In this document: positions 23,568 through 32,186 of the stretch, piece by piece | Numbering within the stretch: position 1 is the stretch's first letter | Layout of the letters: the number at the start of each line of letters is the position of its first letter | Source of the DNA: Candidatus Latescibacterota bacterium | GTDB taxonomy: Bacteria > JAAXHH01 | Reading direction: 5' to 3' | DNA length: 64,000 nucleotides | Assembly: GCA_022822725.1 (NCBI GenBank) | Contig: JAJEAN010000007.1 | Location: forward strand, 1,561,045-1,625,044 | Made by a program: the position numbers and the translations under genes | The notes under the pieces: generated by a model | Seen by the model: the letters and a program-made list of their open reading frames with translations, nothing else | Database searches by the model: none | Told to the model about the DNA's origin: nothing

Positions 23568-26500
23568 ATGCTCACCCCGATCAAGAACCTGATCGCCAGC
23601 GCTTTCGGGACCAAGCACGACCGGGACGTCAAGCGGATGGAACCGCTCGTCGATGCCGTCAATGAATGGGCCGATGAATACCGGACGCTCGACGAAGCGC
23701 AGTTCCCCGAGAAAACGCGGGAGTTCAGGGCCCGGTGGGAAGACGGCGAGGAACTGGACGACATCCTTCCCGAAGCATTCGGCCTGGTCAAGGAAGCCTG
23801 CAGACGCATGATCGGCAGGTCGTGGTTCGTCCCCGGCCAGGGCGACATGGTGTGGGACATGACGCCCTACGACGTGCAGATCATCGGCGGGATCGTGCTC
23901 CACGAAGGCAAGATCGCCGAGATGGCAACGGGAGAGGGCAAGACGCTCGTGGCCCTTTTCCCCATGTATCTCAACGGGCTGACCGGACGCGGCGCCCACC
24001 TGGTGACGCACAACGAGTTCCTCGCCACGCGCGACCGGGCCTGGATGGGACCGGTCTTCGAGTTCCTCGGGCTCACGGTCGAGTGCCTGCAGAACAACGA
24101 TCCCGACATGGAGCGGAAGAAAGCCGGCTATCAGGCGGACGTGACCTACGGGACCACCAACGAATTCGGCTTCGACTACCTCCGGGACAACATGAAATGG
24201 CGCCTGGAGGACCGCGTGCAGCGAGGGCACCCTTACGCCATCGTGGATGAGGTGGATTCCATCCTGATCGACGAAGCCCGCACGCCCCTCATCATCGCGG
24301 GCCAGGTGAGCGAGTCGAACAGCGGCAAATACGCCGAATCCCTGCCGGACGTACAGAAACTCATTCGCGCCCAGACCCGCTTCGTGGCGAAGATCATCGC
24401 CGATGCGGAAGCCCTGCTGGACAATGAAGAAGACGACTACGACGCCGGGACCAAGCTGCTGCAGGCTCAGCGGGGCATGCCGAAGAACAAGAAGCTCCTG
24501 AAACTGCAGCAGGAACCCGGCATCAAGAAGCTGATCCAGCAGGTGGAGGGGGACTACATCCGGGAGAAGAAGATGCCCGTACTGGACGACGAGCTCTTCT
24601 TCACCGTCGATGAGAAAACCCGCCATACCGAAATCAACGAGAAGGGCCGGGAACTCCTTTCACCGGGCGAGCAGGAACTCTTCATCATACCCGATCTCGG
24701 CGAGGGCATGGTGGAAATCGACTCCGATACGGAACTTTCCGAGCAGCAGAAGGACGAGCGGAGGGCCGAACTGGAGAAACTGTACGCCGAACGCAGCGAG
24801 CGCATCCACAACATGCACCAGCTGCTCCAGGCCTACGCGATCTACGAGAAGGACATCGATTACGTCATCGAGAACGGTAAGGTCGTCCTGGTCGACACCT
24901 TTACGGGCCGGCTGATGTACGGCAGGCGGCTCGCGGAAGGCCTGCACCAGGCCATAGAGGCCAAGGAAGGCGTGAAAATCGAGCAGGAAACGCGCACCGT
25001 CGCCTCCATCACCATACAGAATTACTTCCGCATGTACGATAAGCTGGCGGGGATGACCGGTACGGCCGTAACGGAAGCGAGCGAGTTCTTCGCGATCTAC
25101 AAGATGGACGTGGTGGAAATCCCGACCAACCAGCCCGTCCGCCGGATGGACTACGACGACGTGGTCTTCCGGACCCGGCGGGAGAAATACAACTCGGTCC
25201 TCGACGAAATCGAAGAGATAAACGGGCGCAGCCGGCCCATCCTGATCGGGACCACCTCCGTCGACGCCTCGGAAACGCTGAGCCGCATGCTGAAGCGGCG
25301 GGGCATCAAGCACAACGTGCTGAACGCCAAGTTCCACGAGCAGGAAGCCGAGATCATCGCGAAGGCCGGGCAGCCCGGCTCGGTGACCATCGCCACCAAC
25401 ATGGCCGGACGCGGCACCGACATCAAATTGGGCGCGGGCGTGGTGAAATGCGACCGCTGCCACCTGCAGAACGGCGAACCGCTCAACACGCCCACGGCCG
25501 AAGGGCTGACCGTGCGTGACTGCATGGCGGACATGCCCTGCGGACTGCACATCATCGGGACCGAACGACACGAAGCCCGGCGTATCGACCGCCAGCTTCG
25601 CGGACGCTCCGGACGCCAGGGGGACCCGGGTTCATCGCGATTCTACCTCTCGCTCGAGGACGACCTGATGCGGCTCTTCGGCTCTGAGCGCATCGCCTCC
25701 GTCATGGACCGCCTGAAAATTCCGGACGGAGAGGTGATCGAGCACTCCATGGTGACCCGGTCCATCGAACGCGCCCAGAAACGCGTGGAAGCCCAGCATT
25801 TCGACATGCGGAAGCACGTGCTGGAATACGACAACGTCATGAACCAGCAGCGCGAAGCCGTGTACGACCGCCGCCTGCTCGCCCTGGAACGGAAGAACCT
25901 CAGGGAAGACGTCGTCGAGATGATCCGCGGCGTGGCGGAAAGGAAGGTGGCGGAATACACCGATCCCAAGACCTATCCCGAAGACTGGGACCTGGCCGGG
26001 CTGAGTAGCGACCTGGCCCGGAACTTCCACGTGGCCGTGACCGTGGCCGAAGAGGAAATGGCCGATCTGAACGTGGAATCACTGGTGGAACTGGCCAACG
26101 AGAAGATGCTCGAATCCTACGAGCGGAAGGAATCGACCCTGGCGCCTTCTCCGGAACTGATGCGCGACCTGGAGCGCTTCGCCACCCTGCACGTCATCGA
26201 CAACGCCTGGCAGGAGCACCTGTCCGAGATCGACCGGATGCGGCAGGGCATCGGCCTGCGCGCGTACGGCCAGCTGGATCCCCTGATCCAGTACAAGAAG
26301 GAAGCCTACGCCATGTTCGAGGAGTTGTGGGACCGCCTTGACGAGGAGATCGTCAAGACCGTCTTCAGCGCCGAACTGGCCGAAACACGGATGCCGCGCC
26401 AGGAAACCCCGACCAACATGCGGGCGATACACCAGGAAGCCCCGGCCATGGCCGGCATGGCCGGTGTGGCCGCGGAAGATCCCGAAGCGGAAGCCGGCGT

Positions 26501-26672
26501 CCAGCAACGCGGGCGGTCCGGACGGTCAGGACGTCGCGACAGACGCGCCGGACGTTCCGACAGGGATCCCTCCCGTCCGGTCAGGGTCGAACAGAAAATC
26601 GGCCGTAACGCACCCTGTCCCTGCGGCAGTGGGAAGAAGTACAAGAAGTGCTGTGGAGCCGGCGTCGCCTGA
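23568..26672 (+). CDS. secA: preprotein translocase ATPase SecA
   Basis: A 1034-residue SecA, the motor that drives preproteins through SecYEG. Landmarks include Walker A MATGEGKTL (about 120), DEVDSILIDEARTPLII (about 225-241), TNMAGRGTDIKLG (about 610) and the C-terminal SEC-C zinc motif CPCGSGKKYKKCC. It is longer than E. coli SecA owing to an insertion after the first nucleotide-binding fold (about 250-350: DNEEDDYDAGTKLLQAQRG...), a pattern I associate with FCB-group SecA. I start at the ATG giving MLTPIKNLI; the upstream extension is repeat-encoded. A basic linker (GRSGRSGRRDRRAGRSDR) precedes the zinc tail. Confidence 0.97.
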   Translation: MLTPIKNLIASAFGTKHDRDVKRMEPLVDAVNEWADEYRTLDEAQFPEKTREFRARWEDGEELDDILPEAFGLVKEACRRMIGRSWFVPGQGDMVWDMTPYDVQIIGGIVLHEGKIAEMATGEGKTLVALFPMYLNGLTGRGAHLVTHNEFLATRDRAWMGPVFEFLGLTVECLQNNDPDMERKKAGYQADVTYGTTNEFGFDYLRDNMKWRLEDRVQRGHPYAIVDEVDSILIDEARTPLIIAGQVSESNSGKYAESLPDVQKLIRAQTRFVAKIIADAEALLDNEEDDYDAGTKLLQAQRGMPKNKKLLKLQQEPGIKKLIQQVEGDYIREKKMPVLDDELFFTVDEKTRHTEINEKGRELLSPGEQELFIIPDLGEGMVEIDSDTELSEQQKDERRAELEKLYAERSERIHNMHQLLQAYAIYEKDIDYVIENGKVVLVDTFTGRLMYGRRLAEGLHQAIEAKEGVKIEQETRTVASITIQNYFRMYDKLAGMTGTAVTEASEFFAIYKMDVVEIPTNQPVRRMDYDDVVFRTRREKYNSVLDEIEEINGRSRPILIGTTSVDASETLSRMLKRRGIKHNVLNAKFHEQEAEIIAKAGQPGSVTIATNMAGRGTDIKLGAGVVKCDRCHLQNGEPLNTPTAEGLTVRDCMADMPCGLHIIGTERHEARRIDRQLRGRSGRQGDPGSSRFYLSLEDDLMRLFGSERIASVMDRLKIPDGEVIEHSMVTRSIERAQKRVEAQHFDMRKHVLEYDNVMNQQREAVYDRRLLALERKNLREDVVEMIRGVAERKVAEYTDPKTYPEDWDLAGLSSDLARNFHVAVTVAEEEMADLNVESLVELANEKMLESYERKESTLAPSPELMRDLERFATLHVIDNAWQEHLSEIDRMRQGIGLRAYGQLDPLIQYKKEAYAMFEELWDRLDEEIVKTVFSAELAETRMPRQETPTNMRAIHQEAPAMAGMAGVAAEDPEAEAGVQQRGRSGRSGRRDRRAGRSDRDPSRPVRVEQKIGRNAPCPCGSGKKYKKCCGAGVA

Positions 26673-26721
26673 CACCGGCGGGCATGCCGCCTGACACCGG
26701 CGAGGTCGCCTGACACCGGCG
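26666..26721. repeat. three hairpin-forming 15-bp repeats at secA 3' end
   Basis: CGCCTGACACCGGCG occurs at 26666-26680, 26688-26702 and 26707-26721. Each copy can fold as CGCC/GGCG with a 7-nt loop. The first copy contains the secA stop codon. The block fills the gap to the convergent ABC transporter gene. Confidence 0.92.
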
Positions 26722-26732
26722 GGTGTGAAGTC

Positions 26733-27509
26733 TTATTCTTCCTCGGCGCCGATCTGGCCCAGGTCCAGATCCAGCTCGTCGCGCCGCTGGTTCTTGGTGA
26801 TCCTGCCGTCCTGCACCCACAGGATGCGGTCTGAAACGTCCAGCATCTTCAGATCGTGGGTCGCCGAAATAATCGTCACCTGTTTTCCCTGGTTCAGTTC
26901 CCTCAACAGCTCGATGATTTCCCGTCCCGTCTTCCGGTCCAGGTTGCCCGTGGGCTCGTCGGCGAGGACGATGGCCGGGTCGTTGGCCAGCGCGCGGGCC
27001 ACGGCGACGCGCTGCTGCTGCCCGCCGGACAGTTCCAGCGGCTTGTGCTGGACCCGTTCACCGAGCCCCACCAGCGTCAGCAGGTCGACGCCCTTGTCGA
27101 TGGCCTCGTCCGTCGCCAGGCCGGCGAAGATCATCGGAAGGGTGACGTTCTCCAGGGCGGTCATGACCGGAATCAGGTTGAAGGTCTGAAAGATGTAGCC
27201 GATCTTGCGGCACCGCAGCCAGGCCAGTTCGTAGGCGTCCAGCTGGGCGACGTCGACCTCGTCGATGTAGACCTTGCCCTCCGTGGGCTTGTCCAGCGCG
27301 CCGATCATGTTGAACAGGGTGGATTTGCCCGAGCCGGACGGGCCCATGATGGAGATGTACTCCCCGCGCTGAACCTCCATGTCGATGCCCTTGAGCGCCT
27401 CCAGGGAGAGCTTGCCCATCTGATACACCCGCTTGACCCCGCGCGTGCGAACGATATTCTGGGTTTCGGTATCCGGCGCGTCCATTACCGCGGTTTGCTC
27501 TTCAGTCAT
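26733..27509 (-). CDS. ABC transporter ATP-binding protein, LolD/MacB type
   Basis: A 258-residue ATPase: Walker A GPSGSGKST (about 56-64), Q-loop FQTFNLIP, signature LSGGQQQRVAVARAL (about 158-172), Walker B IVLADEPTGNLD and H-loop THD. This belongs to the LolD/MacB/FtsE clade that pairs with FtsX-fold permeases and works as a mechanotransmitter at the inner membrane rather than as a classic importer. The C-terminus is acidic. The partner permease is directly upstream. AAAGGGG precedes the ATG. Confidence 0.93.
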   Translation of the reverse strand: MTEEQTAVMDAPDTETQNIVRTRGVKRVYQMGKLSLEALKGIDMEVQRGEYISIMGPSGSGKSTLFNMIGALDKPTEGKVYIDEVDVAQLDAYELAWLRCRKIGYIFQTFNLIPVMTALENVTLPMIFAGLATDEAIDKGVDLLTLVGLGERVQHKPLELSGGQQQRVAVARALANDPAIVLADEPTGNLDRKTGREIIELLRELNQGKQVTIISATHDLKMLDVSDRILWVQDGRITKNQRRDELDLDLGQIGAEEE

Positions 27510-27609
27510 TTTCCGCCCCTTTCAGGTCTCAGGTCTCAGGTCGACTCAGGCCTCCGGTCGACTTTCCGGTTTATTCCGTCCAGCGAAGTGTTCCGGCGGT
27601 ATTCCCGCG

Positions 27610-28272
27610 TCAGACTTCCGTGCGCATGGCGTCGGCCGGCGGCATCTGGGATGCCCGGTACGCAGGATACAGCGCGCCGATGATGGCAAGACCCAGTCCG
27701 GCCCCCAGCGAATACAGGCCGTTTTGGGCCACCTCCAGCACCGGGAAAAGCACCAGGGGATCCCACCCATAGGAGGTCATCATCGAGATCAGCATGAACA
27801 GGCAGCCCATGATGACCCCGCCTATCGATCCGACCAGACCCTGGAAGGTGGACTCCAGCACGAAAAGTTGTATGATGAACTTGTCCAGGGCCCCCAGGCA
27901 CTTCATGGTTCCGATTTCACGGTACCTTTCGGTCACCGACATCAGCATGGCGTTGGTGATGCCGACGACACACACGAGCAGGGACAGGGAAACAAGCCAT
28001 ACCTGCTGCGTCGCCGAATCGCCGTCCGCGCCCTGCTGTTCAAGCAATGCCCGGACCTGGGGCGAACCGCCTTCCACGAGCGCTTCGTTGATGGAGGCGC
28101 TGGTCAGTATGGACATGAGAAAGGCGATGCCGAAGAAGATGCCTCCGATCGTGATCAGCGACCGCCAGAACCGGATCCGCAGGCTGCGGAAACTGATCTC
28201 GATCGCCTTGGACAGAGGCAGCGATATCTGTTTCTCCGTCGTGCCGGCCATCGTGGCCGATTCCGTCGTCAT
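27610..28272 (-). CDS. minimal FtsX/MacB-type ABC permease
   Basis: A 220-residue permease with four helices (about 36-58, 92-112, 137-165 and 185-207). The FtsX signature AMLMSVTERYREIGTMKCLGA (about 108-128) and the end (ALYPAYRASQMPPADAMR) are typical. The large periplasmic domain of MacB/LolC is absent; only about 35 residues separate helices 1 and 2. Its start codon overlaps the stop of the PqqD-like gene (ATGA), and the ATPase follows after 100 bp. Confidence 0.87.
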   Translation of the reverse strand: MTTESATMAGTTEKQISLPLSKAIEISFRSLRIRFWRSLITIGGIFFGIAFLMSILTSASINEALVEGGSPQVRALLEQQGADGDSATQQVWLVSLSLLVCVVGITNAMLMSVTERYREIGTMKCLGALDKFIIQLFVLESTFQGLVGSIGGVIMGCLFMLISMMTSYGWDPLVLFPVLEVAQNGLYSLGAGLGLAIIGALYPAYRASQMPPADAMRTEV

Positions 28273-28664
28273 GCTTTCCTTTCTCCTTTTCTGTTTGCCA
28301 CGGCCAGTCCGATCAACCCCTTCTCCGTGAGTTGTTTCAGGTAAGTCAGCGTGGAGACTTCCGCTTCCTTGCGTTCCAGTTTGAATTCGGTCCGGATCGT
28401 CGATATGACGTGGTCCACCGTGTTCTGCCCGTCACACAGCCCCCAGAGGAACGATCCGATCCGGTCCAGCACCACCGTCCTACGGCTCGGCACATAGAAC
28501 ATCCGGGACATGGTGTTGATCCACCAGGTCTTGCGCCTCGGGATGCCCAGTACGATCTCCCCGTCGGAGTTCTCCTCGCAGGTCAGCTTCTCATTGCGGA
28601 CCGGCTTTGAACGCAACAACTCCCTTCGGGGCAGTGGGGGCGGTTTCTTTCGAAACAATTGCAT
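28269..28664 (-). CDS. PqqD-like protein (RiPP recognition element fold)
   Basis: A 131-residue protein whose C-terminal 75 residues (RRTVVLDRIGSFLWGLCDGQNTVDHVISTI...LTYLKQLTEKGLIGL) match the PqqD winged-helix fold that binds peptide leaders in RiPP pathways. The N-terminal part (PRRKTWWINTMSRMF) is basic and aromatic. No radical-SAM enzyme or precursor peptide is adjacent; instead it is translationally coupled to an ABC permease. A role as a peptide- or protein-binding adaptor for the transporter is inferred from this coupling. Confidence 0.75.
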   Translation of the reverse strand: MQLFRKKPPPLPRRELLRSKPVRNEKLTCEENSDGEIVLGIPRRKTWWINTMSRMFYVPSRRTVVLDRIGSFLWGLCDGQNTVDHVISTIRTEFKLERKEAEVSTLTYLKQLTEKGLIGLAVANRKGERKA

Positions 28665-28732
28665 GGGTTACGACCCTTGGGCATGATCCCGGTCACAGAC
28701 GCGGCCCCGATTTCGGCGTGCCCGACTTCCGC

Positions 28733-28818
28733 GCAAGTCCGTCTTCGGTGCAAGTCCGTCTTCGGTGCAAGCCCGACTTCCGCGCGAGTCGTCTTCGGCG
28801 CGAGTCCGTCCGTTTCGC
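28733..28818. repeat. 17-18 bp degenerate tandem repeats
   Basis: The 175-bp gap between the PqqD-like gene and the unknown 314-residue gene holds five to six degenerate units resembling GTCCGTCTTCGGTGCAA, alternating with CCGACTTCCGCGC variants. No gene is supported there. Confidence 0.8.
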
Positions 28819-28839
28819 GGGCGCATCCCTGCCATGAGA

Positions 28840-29784
28840 TCAGTGGCAGACCACCGTACCGGCTATTTCATCCAGGAAGCCGAGTCGGTGCGATTCGTCC
28901 AGGTGCCGAATCACGTATATCCTATTGCCATCGGTACAATGCCAGCCGCGACAACTCAATGGTTTTTTTCGCGGACGCCGCCACGGAAGCCAGGCCATGC
29001 GGCTGTGTACCGTCTCGGGGTCCACGCCCTGGCCCGTCCCGCCGATGGACGGATGGCCGCCCGTGAGACCCGCGTCGTCGATCCAGACGTCGATTTCACC
29101 GCCATAGGTGTCCTGGAACCAGTCCGGGAACGTCCGGCCTTCCAGGTGCATGTCGGCAAGACTCATCCTCAGAAGTTCCAATCTGGCGTCGCCGCGCTGA
29201 AAAGTCAACTCGATACGGCCCGTCATGAAGGAGTGTTGCTTCAGGACGCAGTCGGAAGGCAGATCGATGCGCAGTCCGTACACGGCCCAGGTGGCAGTGT
29301 CGCCGCGCGCGTGGTCATCCAGGCTGTTCAGCAGTCTCGAGGCGCGGGTCATCATCGACTCTCCCCCGCGTCCGAGGACCTGGGCGAAGACCGTGCGGCC
29401 GCAGATTTCGCACATCCACAGGCAGCCGTAGGCCTGCAGGGGTTCGGCACCTTCCGTCCGCCAGTGAAAACCCTCCACCGTCCGGTCCGCCAGTACGGTC
29501 TCGTCCTTGATAAGCGCCAGGTCGCGCCGGATCTTGACGGGCGGCGCCTTCTTCCCGCCTTTGCCGGTGAGGTTTTTGAGATACCTCGCGACCACCTGGT
29601 CGGGCGATTCCCGGCCGCGCGTTCGCTCCCATCTCAGCTCGAAACGGGGCATCTCCGTGTCGTCGAGGCGCAGATAGCCCGTCGAAAAATCGCCCGATAC
29701 CGCGCCGATGCTCCAGTCTTCCGGCCGCTCGAACGACAGGTGATGCCACCCGGTGACCGCCCATTTCGATGCTCCGCGATTCAT
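28840..29784 (-). CDS. conserved-looking protein of unknown function next to PqqD/ABC module
   Basis: A 314-residue soluble-looking protein with no signal peptide or membrane segment. It appears to contain two related halves: residues 9-50 (WHHLSFERPEDWSIG...GYLRLDDTEMPRFELRWE) and about 165-210 (VYGLRIDLPSDCVLKQHSFMTGRIELTF...ARLELLRMS) share a pattern of hydrophobic strand, P-(E/S)-D, T-G and L-E-L-x-R. A CLWMCEIC cysteine cluster sits near 122-129. Its ATG overlaps the pgsA stop (ATGA). I do not recognise the family; proximity to the PqqD-like and ABC genes suggests a joint role. Confidence 0.7.
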   Translation of the reverse strand: MNRGASKWAVTGWHHLSFERPEDWSIGAVSGDFSTGYLRLDDTEMPRFELRWERTRGRESPDQVVARYLKNLTGKGGKKAPPVKIRRDLALIKDETVLADRTVEGFHWRTEGAEPLQAYGCLWMCEICGRTVFAQVLGRGGESMMTRASRLLNSLDDHARGDTATWAVYGLRIDLPSDCVLKQHSFMTGRIELTFQRGDARLELLRMSLADMHLEGRTFPDWFQDTYGGEIDVWIDDAGLTGGHPSIGGTGQGVDPETVHSRMAWLPWRRPRKKPLSCRGWHCTDGNRIYVIRHLDESHRLGFLDEIAGTVVCH

Positions 29785-30341
29785 GTGACCGATCTTTCCC
29801 GCCGCGCGAATTCCAGGATGTAATGCAGGCCCGATCCGACCACGAAACAAAGGGCCGCCCACAGCGCCCAGGTTCCGTACGGTTGCCACTCCACCACGTA
29901 GAGGACCAGCGCGACACCCATGGCCAGGGTGGTCAGCTTGCCGACCCGGTCGGCCGGCAGGACGACGTTCCCGGGCTTGAGATACAGGTACGCGCCTGCC
30001 ATCAGAATGGACAGGTCGCGGGCGATGATCAGCGCGGCTGCCCACAGGGGGAATTCCCGGTACAGGACCAGGAAGACCGACAGGCTGCCGACCAGGATCT
30101 TGTCGGCCAGCGGGTCGAGCACAAGCCCCCATTTTGATGCCCAGCGGAAGCGGCGCGCCAGGTAACCGTCGGCCGCGTCCGTCAGAAAGGCCCACCCGAT
30201 GAGTGCGTACAGGACCAGCCGCGCATCGCCGGAGAAACTCCAGTAGATGAAAGGAACGACGACGATGCGCGAAAGGGACAGCACATTGGGCGGCGTCCAG
30301 AACCGTCCCGTTTTTCCACTCCCTTCGGAATCCGCACTCAC
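29781..30341 (-). CDS. pgsA: CDP-alcohol phosphatidyltransferase, PgsA-like
   Basis: A 186-residue membrane enzyme with the family motif DAADGYLARRF...GLVLDPLADK (D-x2-D-G-x2-A-R-x8-G-x3-D-x3-D) at about 44-70. It probably makes phosphatidylglycerol phosphate from CDP-diacylglycerol and glycerol-3-phosphate, though other alcohols are possible. Five to six helices are apparent. I use the GTG at 30341, preceded by AAGGA at a spacing of seven. The longer frame would run inside recN. Confidence 0.88.
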   Translation of the reverse strand: MSADSEGSGKTGRFWTPPNVLSLSRIVVVPFIYWSFSGDARLVLYALIGWAFLTDAADGYLARRFRWASKWGLVLDPLADKILVGSLSVFLVLYREFPLWAAALIIARDLSILMAGAYLYLKPGNVVLPADRVGKLTTLAMGVALVLYVVEWQPYGTWALWAALCFVVGSGLHYILEFARRERSVT

Positions 30342-30384
30342 GCCGCCGTCCTTCGCGGGTGCGCAAGGCACAGGCGCTCGAGTT

Positions 30385-32094
30385 TCACACGGCCGCCGTG
30401 CGCCGGAGCATCTCGCGGGCGTGGGAAAGGGCCATGGCGTCCACCGTCTCCCCGGCCAGCATGCGCGCGATCTCCCTGACCCGGCCGTCTTCGTCCAGGT
30501 GATCGACCTGCGTGATCGACCGGCCACGGGCCGATCGCTTGTGCACGGTAAAATGCGTGCGGCCCCAGCAGGCCACCTGGTGAAGATGGGTGATGCACAA
30601 CACCTGGTGGTCCCGGGAAAGCAACTTCAGGCGGTGCCCGACCGATTCGGCGATGCGGCCGCCGATACCAATGTCCAGTTCGTCGAAAATCAGCGTCGGC
30701 ATGCGGTCGGATTCGGCCAGGATCACCTTCAGCGACAGCATGATCCGGGAGATCTCGCCGCCGGAAGCGATGCTCGCCAGCGGCTTCAGGTCCTCCCCGG
30801 CATTGGGCGATATCAGGAATTCGATCCGGTCCATTCCATGGGCGTCCACACGGTAAGGGCGTCCGTCGATGTGCAACGGGCCGTCATCGGACTCCTGCCA
30901 CGCGATCCCGACCCGGAAGCCGGTCTTCCCCATGCCCAGTTCCGCCAGTTCCGCCACCACCCTGCCTTCGAGCTTTCGGGCAACCTGCTTACGCCGGGCC
31001 GACAGGGCCTTCGCATTGTCGGCCAACTCCCGCCGGGCCGATTCCACCTCCCCGCGCAGGCTGTTCCGTCGTTCGTCGGCCGTGTCCATCCGGTCCAGTT
31101 CCCCCGCGATCCGTTCACGGTGCGCCGCGACCTCCTCGATCGTGGCACCGTATTTCCGCTTGAGCCGCCCGATGAGGTCGAGCCTGTCCAGCACCTCTTC
31201 CAGGCGCGCCGGGTCGTATTCGACGCGGTCGCGATAGCGCCGAAGGAAATCGGTGCTGTCGTCGAGCTGGTAGCGCGCGGTGCGCATGCTTTCGAGGGCC
31301 TCGCCGAGCGAGGGGTCGATTCGCTCCGCTTCCTCCAGCGCGCGGATGACGCGGACCAGTCTGTCGACGAACGCGTCCTCTCCTTCGGTGAGCGCTTCAG
31401 ACGCTTCGGAAGCGACCCGGATCAACTGTTCCGCGTGCTCCAGGACGGCCCGCTCCCGCTCCAGTTCCTCGTCCTCCCCCGGCGAAAGGTCCGCCTGGTC
31501 GAGTTCATCGAGCTGGAAGCGATAGAGTTCCTCCCGTTCCCGGGTGGCGGCGAGTTCCTCCTCCAGCAGCCGCAGGGCCTCCGACCGTTCGGTAAATCGG
31601 CGGTAGGCTTCGGCGACGCGTTGCTTCGGCGTTCGAACGTCCTCGAACCCGTCCAGGAAGTCCCGGTGCGTCCGCGGGTTCAACAGCGTCTGGTGATCGT
31701 GCTGTCCGTGCAGGTCAACCAGCAGGACGCCCAGTCTCCTGAGGACGGAAACGGTGACCAGGCTGCCGTTTATCGTGCACCGGTTGCGGCCGTCGCGGCC
31801 GACCTCCCGCCGGATGATCAGCCCATCCTCTTCCGGTTCCACACCGATCTCCGTCAGCAGGGCTCTCAGCTGCGGGTCGCGCTCCCCTTCGAACAGACCC
31901 TCGACGATCGCGGACCGCGCACCGCTCCGAATGGTGTCCGACGCGGCCCTGCCGCCGAGAATGAGTCCCAGCGCGCCGATCAGGATGGACTTCCCGGAAC
32001 CGGTTTCGCCGGTGAGCACGTTCAGTCCCGGGGTGAACTCGATGTCCACCTCGTCCAGGAGCGCGTAGTTTCTGACCCTCAGATTCGCGAGCAT
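30385..32094 (-). CDS. recN: DNA repair protein RecN
   Basis: A 569-residue SMC-like ATPase for double-strand break repair. Walker A GLNVLTGETGSGKSILIGAL (about 23-42), coiled coils (about 150-370), the ABC signature ASGGEISRIMLSLK (about 455-468) and Walker B TLIFDELDIGIGG are all present. Length is typical. It lies in a compact same-strand run after nadK. Confidence 0.96.
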   Translation of the reverse strand: MLANLRVRNYALLDEVDIEFTPGLNVLTGETGSGKSILIGALGLILGGRAASDTIRSGARSAIVEGLFEGERDPQLRALLTEIGVEPEEDGLIIRREVGRDGRNRCTINGSLVTVSVLRRLGVLLVDLHGQHDHQTLLNPRTHRDFLDGFEDVRTPKQRVAEAYRRFTERSEALRLLEEELAATREREELYRFQLDELDQADLSPGEDEELERERAVLEHAEQLIRVASEASEALTEGEDAFVDRLVRVIRALEEAERIDPSLGEALESMRTARYQLDDSTDFLRRYRDRVEYDPARLEEVLDRLDLIGRLKRKYGATIEEVAAHRERIAGELDRMDTADERRNSLRGEVESARRELADNAKALSARRKQVARKLEGRVVAELAELGMGKTGFRVGIAWQESDDGPLHIDGRPYRVDAHGMDRIEFLISPNAGEDLKPLASIASGGEISRIMLSLKVILAESDRMPTLIFDELDIGIGGRIAESVGHRLKLLSRDHQVLCITHLHQVACWGRTHFTVHKRSARGRSITQVDHLDEDGRVREIARMLAGETVDAMALSHAREMLRRTAAV

Positions 32095-32111
32095 AGGCTA
32101 CAACATGAACG

Positions 32112-32180
32112 GCGGGACCGGGCAGGTCCATGCGGGACCGGGCAGGTCCATGCGGAACCGGGCAGGTCCGACCGGAACCG
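32112..32180. repeat. 20-bp tandem repeat between nadK and recN
   Basis: Units at 32112, 32132 and 32152 (GCGGGACCGGGCAGGTCCAT; the third has changes) plus a partial fourth. The first two are identical. They fill most of the 92-bp gap. Confidence 0.93.
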
Positions 32181-32186
32181 GGATGT

